From Kordiimonadaceae bacterium (lineage in GTDB: Bacteria > Pseudomonadota > Alphaproteobacteria > Sphingomonadales > Kordiimonadaceae): a DNA stretch of 17,763 nt. This document shows, piece after piece, positions 8,961 to 16,148 of this stretch. The notes beneath the pieces are model-generated. The model saw only the letters and a list, made by a program, of their open reading frames with translations, ran no database searches and had not been told where the DNA came from. The stretch is from assembly GCA_014238195.1 (NCBI GenBank), contig JABABO010000113.1, forward strand, positions 1 to 17,763, read 5' to 3'. Position 1 is the first letter of the stretch; the number at the start of each line of letters is the position of its first letter. The position numbers were made by a program, and so were the translations under genes.

Positions 8961-9930
8961 TGTTATGTCAAATAACGGTAAGGGGGCTTGCAAAGTAGAA
9001 ACCGAATTGATGCATCAGTTACCAGATGTAAAAGGCCGTTTGGTCGCAAATGCACCTTTGGACCGCTTATGCTGGTTCCGTACAGGTGGCAAAGCTGAAG
9101 TATTATTTGAACCGTATGATGAAAATGATTTGGTATCATTCCTTCGGGCAATCCCAACTGCAACTCAAATCACTGTCATTGGCGTCGGATCGAATTTGTT
9201 GGTGCGTGATGGGGGTGTGGATGGTGTTGTGATCCGTTTAGGCCGTCAGTTTGCCGATATTCGCATTTGCGGCGACCGTGTGACTGCTGGTGCTGGTGCA
9301 ATGGATGCCCATGTCGCTAAAACCGCAGCAGAAAAGGGTGTCGCGGGGTTAGAGTTTTTGGTTGGTATCCCCGGGACAATTGGCGGTGCGATTAGGATGA
9401 ACGCTGGGGCATACGGGCGTGAAATGCAGGATATATTCATACATGCGCATGCGGTTGATCGTTTGGGGCATATTCATGAATTTAACCAGAATGACATGGG
9501 CTATAGTTATCGCCGCAGTGTTATTAGCGATGATATGATTTTCTTGAAAGCGGCTTTGCGGGGTACTGTAGGCCAGTCAGGTGTAATCAAAGCTCGATTA
9601 AAAGACATTATGGCGACCCGTAGCGACAGCCAGCCGATTGGTACACGCACAGGCGGCAGCACATTTAAGAACCCTGATCAGGACGCATCCAAGGGCCTTT
9701 CCGCATGGCAATTGATTGATCAAGCGGGCTGTCGGGGCTTGCGAATTGGCGGGGCCATTGTTTCAGACAAACATTGTAATTTTTTGATTAACACGGGAAG
9801 CGCCACTGCCTATGATATTGAAGCATTGGGCGAAGAAGTTTACAAACGTGTGCTGGATAAAACAGGTATCAAGCTGCAATGGGAAATCAAAAGAATTGGT
9901 CAGCCCTTAACGGCGAGTGGCGGCACATGA
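8953..9930 (+). CDS. murB: UDP-N-acetylenolpyruvoylglucosamine reductase
   Basis: Cytoplasmic FAD enzyme that reduces UDP-GlcNAc-enolpyruvate to UDP-MurNAc using NADPH. FAD-binding motifs are RTGGKAEVLFEP, VIGVGSNLLVRDGG and the LVGIPGTIGGAIRMNAGAYG loop. The substrate-site YRRS lies near residues 186-189 and GGSTFKNP contains the probable proton-donor serine (236). A C-terminal glutamate in LQWEIKRIG fits the catalytic acid region. The start is uncertain: in-frame GTG at 8944, ATG at 8953 and ATG at 8965 are possible. I chose 8953 because GAGAG lies about 8 bases upstream and it gives an 8-base overlap with murC. The stop overlaps ftsQ by ATGA, leaving no room for the ddl gene commonly found here. 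Confidence 0.96.
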   Translation: MHNVMSNNGKGACKVETELMHQLPDVKGRLVANAPLDRLCWFRTGGKAEVLFEPYDENDLVSFLRAIPTATQITVIGVGSNLLVRDGGVDGVVIRLGRQFADIRICGDRVTAGAGAMDAHVAKTAAEKGVAGLEFLVGIPGTIGGAIRMNAGAYGREMQDIFIHAHAVDRLGHIHEFNQNDMGYSYRRSVISDDMIFLKAALRGTVGQSGVIKARLKDIMATRSDSQPIGTRTGGSTFKNPDQDASKGLSAWQLIDQAGCRGLRIGGAIVSDKHCNFLINTGSATAYDIEALGEEVYKRVLDKTGIKLQWEIKRIGQPLTASGGT

Positions 9931-10712
9931 ATTTTGTCATCAATCATAAAAAACTAACTTCAGTGTGTTTTCTTTTGTTTCTTACTATGGCTTATGGGGC
10001 AGTAACGGGCGCGCATCAAAATGCCTTGGGTAAGCTCCTGATGCAAACAACGCGGGACGCAGGCTATGTTTTAACTCATTTGAAAATATCAGGGCTAAAA
10101 CATACTGCCGAAAGCGAAGTCCAAGCCCGTCTAAATGTTGATCATGGTATGCCAATGATGGCAATTGATCTGAAAACCATGCAAGTAGATTTGGAAACAC
10201 TGCCTTGGGTAAAACGCGCAACCATCACCCGTAAACTTCCTGGCGATATTTATATTGATATTATTGAACGCAAACCCTTTGCCCTTTGGCAATCAAAAGG
10301 CCGTGTAAGATTAATTGATGAGAGTGGTACTGTGATCACGGGTCGTGACTTGTCAAGGTTTTCCCACTTGGTGCTGCTGGTGGGAGAAGGGGCAAATCAT
10401 CATGCTTCCGACCTAGCAAACCTGGTTAGTAACGAGCCGCACCTTGCCAAGCGCATGCGGACCGCTGTTCGGGTGGGTGGTCGCCGCTGGGATTTGATAT
10501 TTGATAATGGGGTGCGCTTAAAAATGCCTGAAGAATTGGATGCATCTTACGGGGCAAAAAGCGCATGGGAAAAATTTAGCAAGTTAGAGATTCAGTATAG
10601 CTTGTTGGAGCGTGAAATCAGTGTCATTGACTTGCGGGTAAATGGTCGCATGATCATGCGTGTTTCGCCAAATGGAAGGCGAACAATGAAGGGTCAGGAA
10701 TGGGCCACATAA
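9927..10712 (+). CDS. ftsQ: cell division protein FtsQ
   Basis: Bitopic inner-membrane divisome protein that in other bacteria links FtsA/FtsK to the FtsL-FtsB complex and controls septal synthesis. The 261-residue product has a very short basic cytoplasmic tail (NHKK), one transmembrane segment at about residues 10-28, and a POTRA domain at about 49-117. The POTRA contains VKISGL-type and LPWVKRATITRKLPGDIYIDIIERKP segments typical of FtsQ/DivIB. A beta domain follows, ending with VIDLRVNGRMIMR. I prefer the ATG at 9927 over an in-frame one at 9879: it overlaps the murB stop as ATGA and begins just before the membrane anchor. The cytoplasmic tail is short compared with many alphaproteobacterial FtsQ proteins. 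Confidence 0.93.
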   Translation: MNFVINHKKLTSVCFLLFLTMAYGAVTGAHQNALGKLLMQTTRDAGYVLTHLKISGLKHTAESEVQARLNVDHGMPMMAIDLKTMQVDLETLPWVKRATITRKLPGDIYIDIIERKPFALWQSKGRVRLIDESGTVITGRDLSRFSHLVLLVGEGANHHASDLANLVSNEPHLAKRMRTAVRVGGRRWDLIFDNGVRLKMPEELDASYGAKSAWEKFSKLEIQYSLLEREISVIDLRVNGRMIMRVSPNGRRTMKGQEWAT

Positions 10713-10734
10713 ACGTTAGAGGCTCTTCATATTA

Positions 10735-12042
10735 ATGGAACATAGAATAACGATGAATATGCATAGCGACTATAAAACAGATAATAAAACAAACAGTTAT
10801 TCTGGTCTTGTTGCCGCAATAGATGTTGGAACTGCTAAGGTGTCGTGCTTGATTGCTGAAGTTGTAAATAGTGGGCAAATTCAGGTCCGAGGGGTCGGAA
10901 ACCGTGCATGCAGAGGTGTGCAAGCGGGGGCGGTTGTGGATATGGATTTAACCGAACAATCCATACGAGCCTCGGTAGACCAAGCTGAAAAAATGGCAGG
11001 CACTAGGATTAGTGATGTGTTCGTCTCGGTGTCGGCTGGTGATCCTATGAGCGAAGTGATTGAGGTTGATCTAGATGTAGATGGACATGCTATAGATACT
11101 GACGATGTTGAGACATTAATTCAAAAAGCCTTAGAGGTGGTCGTTGTTGAGGAAGGGCGGGTTATTTTGCATGCTTTTCCAGCCGCGTATGCCGTTGATG
11201 GTCATTTTGGTGCGAAAGCACCAATCGGTATGTTTGGCAAAAGCTTAAATCTTGCTATGTTAGTGGTCACAGTCAGCGAAGGTCCGTTGAAAAATTTAGA
11301 ATCGGTTGTGCGGCGGTCGCATCTTAATGTCTCTGGCTTTGTGCTTTCTGGGTATGCTTCTGGACTTGCTTGTCTTGTTGATGATGAAATGCAGATGGGG
11401 GCTGCCTGCATTGATCTGGGTGCTGGCATCACCAGTATTTCTGTTTTTGCGCAAGGGGCAATGGTTCACGGCGAAGTTTTGCCGATTGGTGGCAGCTATA
11501 TTACGCATGAAGTGGCACGGGCGTTGTTAACACCCTTTGATCAAGCAGAACGATTAAAGACATTCAGCGGTGCTGCAATTTTTGATAGCGCAGATTTACG
11601 TATGGAAATCGAAGTTCCACAAATTGGTGAAGGCGATAATGATAGTTTGATACGGATGCCGCGTAGTCAGTTAACGTCATTGATGCAAAAAGAATTAGAA
11701 AAAGTGTTTACGAATGTGTCGCAACGTTTGGATACCTCAGGGTTTTCAGGTGTTGCTGGTAAGCGGGTTGTCATAACGGGTGGTGTTGCACAAGCCGTGG
11801 GTATTCGTGACCTTGCCAGTAATGTTATGGGCCGCATAGTCCGTGTTGGGCAGCCTCAAATGCTTGGGGGTTTGCCTCAAGCGGTGCAAAACCCTTCATT
11901 TTCAGTGGCGCTAGGACTGTTGAAATATGCGACCGAGCGTGCCGCAAATGATTATGGTTTGGGACGAAAAGAAGCCATCGTTTCAAAAGCAGCAACTGGG
12001 ATGTTTGGCAAGTTAAAAAACTGGGCAAAAGCGAATTTTTAA
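10735..12042 (+). CDS. ftsA: cell division protein FtsA
   Basis: Actin-like ATP-binding protein that tethers FtsZ filaments to the cytoplasmic membrane and recruits later divisome proteins. The phosphate-1 motif AIDVGTAKV is at 28-36, then the 1C subdomain around SVSAGDPMSEVIEV. The second phosphate loop reads IDLGAGITS (226-234) where many homologues have a GGGT core. VITGGVAQ and an adenosine-side LGGLP segment follow. The C-terminus GMFGKLKNWAKANF (422-435) is an amphipathic helix of the membrane-targeting type. At 435 residues the size is normal. The start could be ATG 10735 (TAGAGG at 10717-10722) or the downstream in-frame ATGs at 10753 or 10759; the conserved fold begins near residue 23, so the N-terminal tail is uncertain. 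Confidence 0.95.
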   Translation: MEHRITMNMHSDYKTDNKTNSYSGLVAAIDVGTAKVSCLIAEVVNSGQIQVRGVGNRACRGVQAGAVVDMDLTEQSIRASVDQAEKMAGTRISDVFVSVSAGDPMSEVIEVDLDVDGHAIDTDDVETLIQKALEVVVVEEGRVILHAFPAAYAVDGHFGAKAPIGMFGKSLNLAMLVVTVSEGPLKNLESVVRRSHLNVSGFVLSGYASGLACLVDDEMQMGAACIDLGAGITSISVFAQGAMVHGEVLPIGGSYITHEVARALLTPFDQAERLKTFSGAAIFDSADLRMEIEVPQIGEGDNDSLIRMPRSQLTSLMQKELEKVFTNVSQRLDTSGFSGVAGKRVVITGGVAQAVGIRDLASNVMGRIVRVGQPQMLGGLPQAVQNPSFSVALGLLKYATERAANDYGLGRKEAIVSKAATGMFGKLKNWAKANF

Positions 12043-12044
12043 AA

Positions 12045-12073
12045 TTGGTAAAACAAGATAATCAGGTTAGAAT
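12045..12073 (+). promoter_or_regulatory. candidate sigma-70 promoter for ftsZ with GANTC site on the -10 box
   Basis: TTGGTA (12045-12050; 4 of 6 matches to TTGACA) is followed by exactly 17 bases and then TAGAAT (12068-12073; 5 of 6 matches to TATAAT). A start near 12080 would give a leader of about 16 bases containing the ftsZ ribosome binding site. GAATC at 12070-12074 fits the CcrM methylation motif GANTC and overlaps the -10 box. In Caulobacter, CcrM methylation activates ftsZ transcription. No second GANTC was seen from 11900 to 12100. Assignment rests on sequence match only. Confidence 0.5.
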
Positions 12074-12083
12074 CAAATCAAAT

Positions 12084-12089
12084 GGAGGG
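12084..12089 (+). promoter_or_regulatory. strong ribosome binding site that sets the ftsZ start
   Basis: GGAGGG lies 7 bases before the ATG at 12097. In-frame ATGs at 12082 and 12091 also exist, but the first overlaps this site and the second is only one base from it, so neither could use it. This decides for initiation at 12097. Confidence 0.8.
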
Positions 12090-12096
12090 TATGGTA

Positions 12097-13920
12097 ATGC
12101 CGATAGAATTTGGAAACACAGAACTAACAGAATTAACCCCTAAAATTTCGGTTTTGGGCGTTGGCGGTGCTGGCTGTAATGCGGTTAATAATATGATTGC
12201 GGCTGACCTGCAAGGGGTGGACTTTATTGTTGCAAACACAGATGCTCAGGCACTGGCAAAAAGCGGGGCCGATAACCGTATTCAGCTTGGTGTGCAAATC
12301 ACTCAAGGGCTTGGTGCTGGCTCTCGACCTCAAATTGGCGAGGCAGCAGCCGAAGAAACCATGGATGACATCGAAAATATGCTTAGTGGAAGCCATATGG
12401 CTTTTGTTACGGCTGGTATGGGGGGTGGAACAGGGACTGGGGCTGCCCCTGTTATTGCCCGAATGGCTCGGGAAAAAGGCATTCTAACAGTCGGTGTTGT
12501 CACAAAGCCTTTCCAGTTTGAAGGTGGCCGCCGTATGAAAATAGCCGAAGCAGGGATTACAGAACTTGCTAAGCATGTCGATACGTTGATTATCATTCCA
12601 AATCAAAATTTATTTCGTGTGGCCAATGAGCGCACAACATTCGCCGATGCTTTTAACATGGCAGATGAAGTGCTGCACTCAGGCGTGCGCTCCATCACAG
12701 ATTTGATGGTTATGCCAGGCTTGATCAATTTGGATTTCGCCGATGTACGCACGGTAATGTCAGAAATGGGTAAAGCCATGATGGGCACGGGCGAGGCCGA
12801 TGGTGAAACCCGTGCTTTGGATGCTGCTGCCGCCGCAATATCCAATCCTTTGTTAGAAGATGTTTCCTTGCGCGGTGCCAAAGGGGTTATCATTAATGTG
12901 ACAGGGGGTATGGATATGACCCTGTATGAAGTAGATGAAGCTGTTAACATGGTACGTGAACAAGCTGACCCTGATGCTTTGATTGTTTTTGGTTCAGCCT
13001 TTTCAACCGAATTAGATGGTAAATTACGGGTTTCTGTTGTCGCAACTGGCATTGAAGGTGGTAAAAATGTCGATGCGATTATCCCAACACCGCGCCGCGA
13101 AACCATTGAAACGCCTACCGTGTCCAAGGAAATTTATAAAAACACTGACGCATCAAATGCTGGTACAGTCACTGATGCCGAAACAGTGATTAATCCTAAT
13201 ACTATAAAAGGCGATGGGCATGATGAAAGCGCGTTATCAAAAGCAGAAAAAGATAATTTCTTTTCGGGCACCGCACTGGCGGCAGATCTGTCGGCAGAAT
13301 TAAGCGAACCTGCGAGCAATAGCGTGCCTAGTGCAAGTGAATCTGACACGCAACAACCTGATTTATCGACAGTGAAACTGGGTGATACCGACGTTGGGGT
13401 CGGCCAGCAAGTTTTTGAAGAAACGTCAGAAGTTCCTAAGCCATCTGGCGCTTCTGATGAAGAGTCATCAAACGGGTATGAGCTAGAACAGCACGCTGTA
13501 AAAGCCATTGGTGACAATGCTTTTGTTGCTGATGCGCCGATGGAACCAAAAGCCCGTGTCACAGATTTTAAAACAGCAACGGTTTTTGAAGAAACTGCAT
13601 ATGAAAAGGGCGGGTCAAAAGATGCACAAGACCATACGACTGCCAGCAGCAATTCAGCACCAAAAAAGAAAAGTTTGTTTCAGATCATGACGTCTAGTTT
13701 GCGCACTAGCGAGCTGGAGGACGCAAAGCCAGCAGCCCCTTCTAATGATGCGGGGCTTACCACCAATGTAAATCCGAATGCGACACGGATAGCTGAACCA
13801 GAAACCGTTGCCCCAGCCCTTGGCGGCGTAGCAGCCGAAGACCGCCCTGTGACTGCATCAAGCAGGGACACTAAAGATCAATTAGAAATTCCAAGTTTTT
13901 TGAAACGGACTCAAAATTAA
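12097..13920 (+). CDS. ftsZ: cell division GTPase FtsZ with long C-terminal linker
   Basis: Tubulin-like GTPase that polymerises into the Z-ring and organises septal wall synthesis. The GTPase domain has VLGVGGAGCNAV near the N-terminus, the tubulin signature GGGTGTG at 109-115, and the T7 loop NLDFADVR at 211-218 with both catalytic aspartates (213, 216). The polymerisation domain runs to about residue 325. An acidic, apparently disordered linker of roughly 270 residues follows, and the protein ends in DQLEIPSFLKRTQN (594-607), the conserved peptide that binds FtsA and other partners. The total of 607 residues far exceeds the E. coli protein but fits alphaproteobacteria, where linkers are long. 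The linker holds a basic/hydrophobic patch, PKKKSLFQIMTSSL (522-535), and repeats VFEET at 439 and 496. It is the last dcw gene here. Confidence 0.98.
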   Translation: MPIEFGNTELTELTPKISVLGVGGAGCNAVNNMIAADLQGVDFIVANTDAQALAKSGADNRIQLGVQITQGLGAGSRPQIGEAAAEETMDDIENMLSGSHMAFVTAGMGGGTGTGAAPVIARMAREKGILTVGVVTKPFQFEGGRRMKIAEAGITELAKHVDTLIIIPNQNLFRVANERTTFADAFNMADEVLHSGVRSITDLMVMPGLINLDFADVRTVMSEMGKAMMGTGEADGETRALDAAAAAISNPLLEDVSLRGAKGVIINVTGGMDMTLYEVDEAVNMVREQADPDALIVFGSAFSTELDGKLRVSVVATGIEGGKNVDAIIPTPRRETIETPTVSKEIYKNTDASNAGTVTDAETVINPNTIKGDGHDESALSKAEKDNFFSGTALAADLSAELSEPASNSVPSASESDTQQPDLSTVKLGDTDVGVGQQVFEETSEVPKPSGASDEESSNGYELEQHAVKAIGDNAFVADAPMEPKARVTDFKTATVFEETAYEKGGSKDAQDHTTASSNSAPKKKSLFQIMTSSLRTSELEDAKPAAPSNDAGLTTNVNPNATRIAEPETVAPALGGVAAEDRPVTASSRDTKDQLEIPSFLKRTQN

Positions 13921-13943
13921 AGATTAAGCTTAGAAATTTAGAC

Positions 13944-13976
13944 TATATGAGTTCAGATGAAGCCTGAACTCATATA
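13944..13976. terminator. hairpin between convergent genes, candidate bidirectional terminator
   Basis: A perfect 13-bp inverted repeat (TATATGAGTTCAG at 13944-13956 and CTGAACTCATATA at 13964-13976) encloses a 7-base loop. It sits 23 bases after the ftsZ stop and 13 bases beyond the end of the opposing helicase gene. It is symmetric between converging units, as expected for a shared terminator. Neither side has a clear run of T, and the stem is AT-rich at its base, so factor-independent termination is likely but not certain. Confidence 0.6.
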
Positions 13977-13989
13977 CATCAATATCAGA

Positions 13990-16095
13990 CTAGATGTCTT
14001 CAATGTCGGCTAAAAATTCAGACGTAGGCTTAACGCCTGTTATAAGCAATTTCTCGCGCGATCTGGTGCACGCCACATAAAAAAGGTGCCGTTCGGTTTC
14101 ATAAACTTCATCAAGCTCCGCCTCGTCTGCAACAGTTTCTATTCTATCTTGATCAGGTAATATGTCATCATCACAAGCCATCACGATAACGACTTTGAAC
14201 TCCAGCCCTTTTGCAAGGTGCATCGTCCCTATTGAAATGCGCCCACTTCTGTCTTCTACGCGATTTGAAAGCTCAAGCGGTTTGTGGTCTGCTTGTTTTA
14301 CAGCAGCCCTTGCGCGGTGAAGTTCTTCGTTCGAGCGCACAAAAATACCAACTTCTTCTGGTGGGATACCGTCATCAACTGTTTCATAAATCCAAAGGCC
14401 AATATCTTCGCTTTCCTCAAGCAGGCTATCATAAGTCCTGATGTCTGGTTTAGGCCCATTGAAGATAGAAACCGTGCCACGGCGGTTTTCTTCATTGCCG
14501 TCAACATCGCGCACGGAAGGCGGGAGCAGTTTGTCGACGGCTTCCCTGATTTGGTGGGAGGTACGATAGTTGACCTTTAATGTGGTTGATCGCCCTCTGA
14601 TATCCACCCCCAATGCTTTCCACGAGAAGGGCTCTTGGAAAATGCGTTGGCCTAAATCACCTGCAAAGAACAATGAATTAGGATTGTTGTCTGCGATCGC
14701 TGATAACATTCTCAGTTCTGGTACTCCTAAGTCTTGGGCTTCATCAACAACAATATGCGTGAAGGGTTTATGATCGCGGTTTTTATAATGGTCGGTTACC
14801 TTATTGAAGATGCTGGGCCATGAATAAAACCCCTGAGCTTTCAATATGTCTCTGGTTTTAACAAAAACAGGCCAGATACGGTCGCGCTGCTTGGACCCTA
14901 AACGACTTTTACGGCCAAGACGTGGAACAGTGCTATAGTCTTCCAAGGTATTTATTTGCCATGCATCAACCACATGTAACCATTCAGATAATAGGAAGCG
15001 TTCAGTGAAATCTTTGACATTGAGGGAACGGACAGCTGCGTTGATTGCTGATTGAATATGGTGACGCTTAGCAGGGCGCGGATGCAAGCCTACTGCCAGT
15101 GTAAATAGGTCATGGGCAACGCCTTTAAACGGCAATATTGCCATCTTACTGTCCAAAACAGCGTCATCTGGCACCAGCATTTTAAGCTTGGCTTTTAAGG
15201 CATTGGCGAGCGGGTCTGAAAAAGTTGTCAGCAGGATTTTTGCCTGAGGTTCAGTCTTCAGGATATGGGCGACACGGTGAAGGGCGACAACAGTTTTTCC
15301 GGTGCCTGCTGAACCTGATACACGCGCCGGGCCGCTAAAGTCTTGGCCGACCATAGTGCGCTGCGCGGGATGGAGAAAAACAGCCCACTGATCCCAAGGG
15401 TACTCTAGGGCAAGTTCCAGTTCTGCGACATTCTCCATAACACGGAAACGCCGCTGTGCATCTGGGTGATCGAAAGGGTCAGCGCCCGCAGCGGCCTCGG
15501 CTGGGGTTCGTAGTATACCTGTTATAACATATTCAAGAAGCGCTTCCTTAACTTCTGCAGGGACATGTTCAGCAAGATCAAAGAAGTTATCGGCAGACGC
15601 GAGTTTGACATCCTCAATCCAGTCTTCTGGCACCCCAATATCAAGCAGCTGTTCATCTGTCAGCGTCAGAAAAAGCGGTGGAAAATATTCTTCTTGTTCA
15701 ACATCTGTAACGGCTGCAAGCTCTGGCTTAGGCGCTACATAGGATGGTAAGGTGATCTCTTTCACATATTCGCGGACTTCAACAATCTGCGCCGCACCCG
15801 TGCGCGGATGTGTTTCAATGCGTCGTCGCTCAGCCCAGCGATACGCATCATCATGATGATCAACGTAACAGATCAAAAAGCTTGATTTGGTTTTATGAAT
15901 AATAATACGGATGTCACGACTTGACCGTATTGACCAAAAATTCGCATCTTTAGAGTTATTTATGCGGTGAAACTTAAGGCCAGGGTTAGACGGGTTTTGT
16001 TGCATATCGAAAACAGTGATTTTTGCAGCAGATTGTTCCTGTGAATTCAATGTCCCCAAGGCTTTGGTAAAACTATCTGCAATGCAAAATTTCAT
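13990..16095 (-). CDS. RelE/ParE-like domain fused to UvrD/Rep-type SF1 helicase
   Basis: An intact 701-residue protein. Residues 1 to about 93 resemble a RelE/ParE toxin fold: KFHRINNSKDANFWSIR, then a DIRIIIHK strand and the terminal VDHHDDAYRWAERR. Residues about 140-195 form a small helical region of unknown role. From 230 onward is a full SF1 helicase: HPAQR Q-motif (242-246), Walker A GSAGTGKT (261-268), Walker B DEAQD (451-455), motif III AGDLGQRIF (478-486), motif IV NYRTSHQI (509-516), motif V GTMHLAKGLEF (623-633) and motif VI FYVACTRSREKL (672-683). All ATPase motifs look functional, so 3'-5' DNA translocation is a fair family inference. The biological role is unknown. It follows the methyltransferase gene after 53 bases, with AGGAA upstream of the ATG, so the two are probably one operon with a restriction or defence role. 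Confidence 0.88.
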   Translation of the reverse strand: MKFCIADSFTKALGTLNSQEQSAAKITVFDMQQNPSNPGLKFHRINNSKDANFWSIRSSRDIRIIIHKTKSSFLICYVDHHDDAYRWAERRRIETHPRTGAAQIVEVREYVKEITLPSYVAPKPELAAVTDVEQEEYFPPLFLTLTDEQLLDIGVPEDWIEDVKLASADNFFDLAEHVPAEVKEALLEYVITGILRTPAEAAAGADPFDHPDAQRRFRVMENVAELELALEYPWDQWAVFLHPAQRTMVGQDFSGPARVSGSAGTGKTVVALHRVAHILKTEPQAKILLTTFSDPLANALKAKLKMLVPDDAVLDSKMAILPFKGVAHDLFTLAVGLHPRPAKRHHIQSAINAAVRSLNVKDFTERFLLSEWLHVVDAWQINTLEDYSTVPRLGRKSRLGSKQRDRIWPVFVKTRDILKAQGFYSWPSIFNKVTDHYKNRDHKPFTHIVVDEAQDLGVPELRMLSAIADNNPNSLFFAGDLGQRIFQEPFSWKALGVDIRGRSTTLKVNYRTSHQIREAVDKLLPPSVRDVDGNEENRRGTVSIFNGPKPDIRTYDSLLEESEDIGLWIYETVDDGIPPEEVGIFVRSNEELHRARAAVKQADHKPLELSNRVEDRSGRISIGTMHLAKGLEFKVVIVMACDDDILPDQDRIETVADEAELDEVYETERHLFYVACTRSREKLLITGVKPTSEFLADIEDI

Positions 16096-16148
16096 GGCGA
16101 TTTACGTTCCTGCAATATCCGATTGCGGCGGTTGTTTAATAGGCATAT

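Noticed and set aside
7548..9930. Possible MurC-Ddl or MurC-MurB fusion that would explain the missing ddl
   Set aside because: MurC and MurB each end at normal length in separate frames and neither contains ATP-grasp motifs of Ddl.
12000..12140. TTAA-containing words around the ftsZ start considered as CtrA sites
   Set aside because: No pair of TTAA half-sites has the required 7-base spacing.
12603..13652. Two long - strand open frames (174 and 172 codons) opposite ftsZ
   Set aside because: Their products are Ser/Ala/Pro/Thr-rich with no motifs, as expected for the reverse frame of an FtsZ gene with an acidic linker.
16102..16146. A 14-codon open frame on the - strand in the gap between the methyltransferase and helicase genes
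   Set aside because: It is in frame with the helicase but closed by a TAA just before its start. It has no visible ribosome binding site and no family resemblance; it is probably chance spacer sequence.
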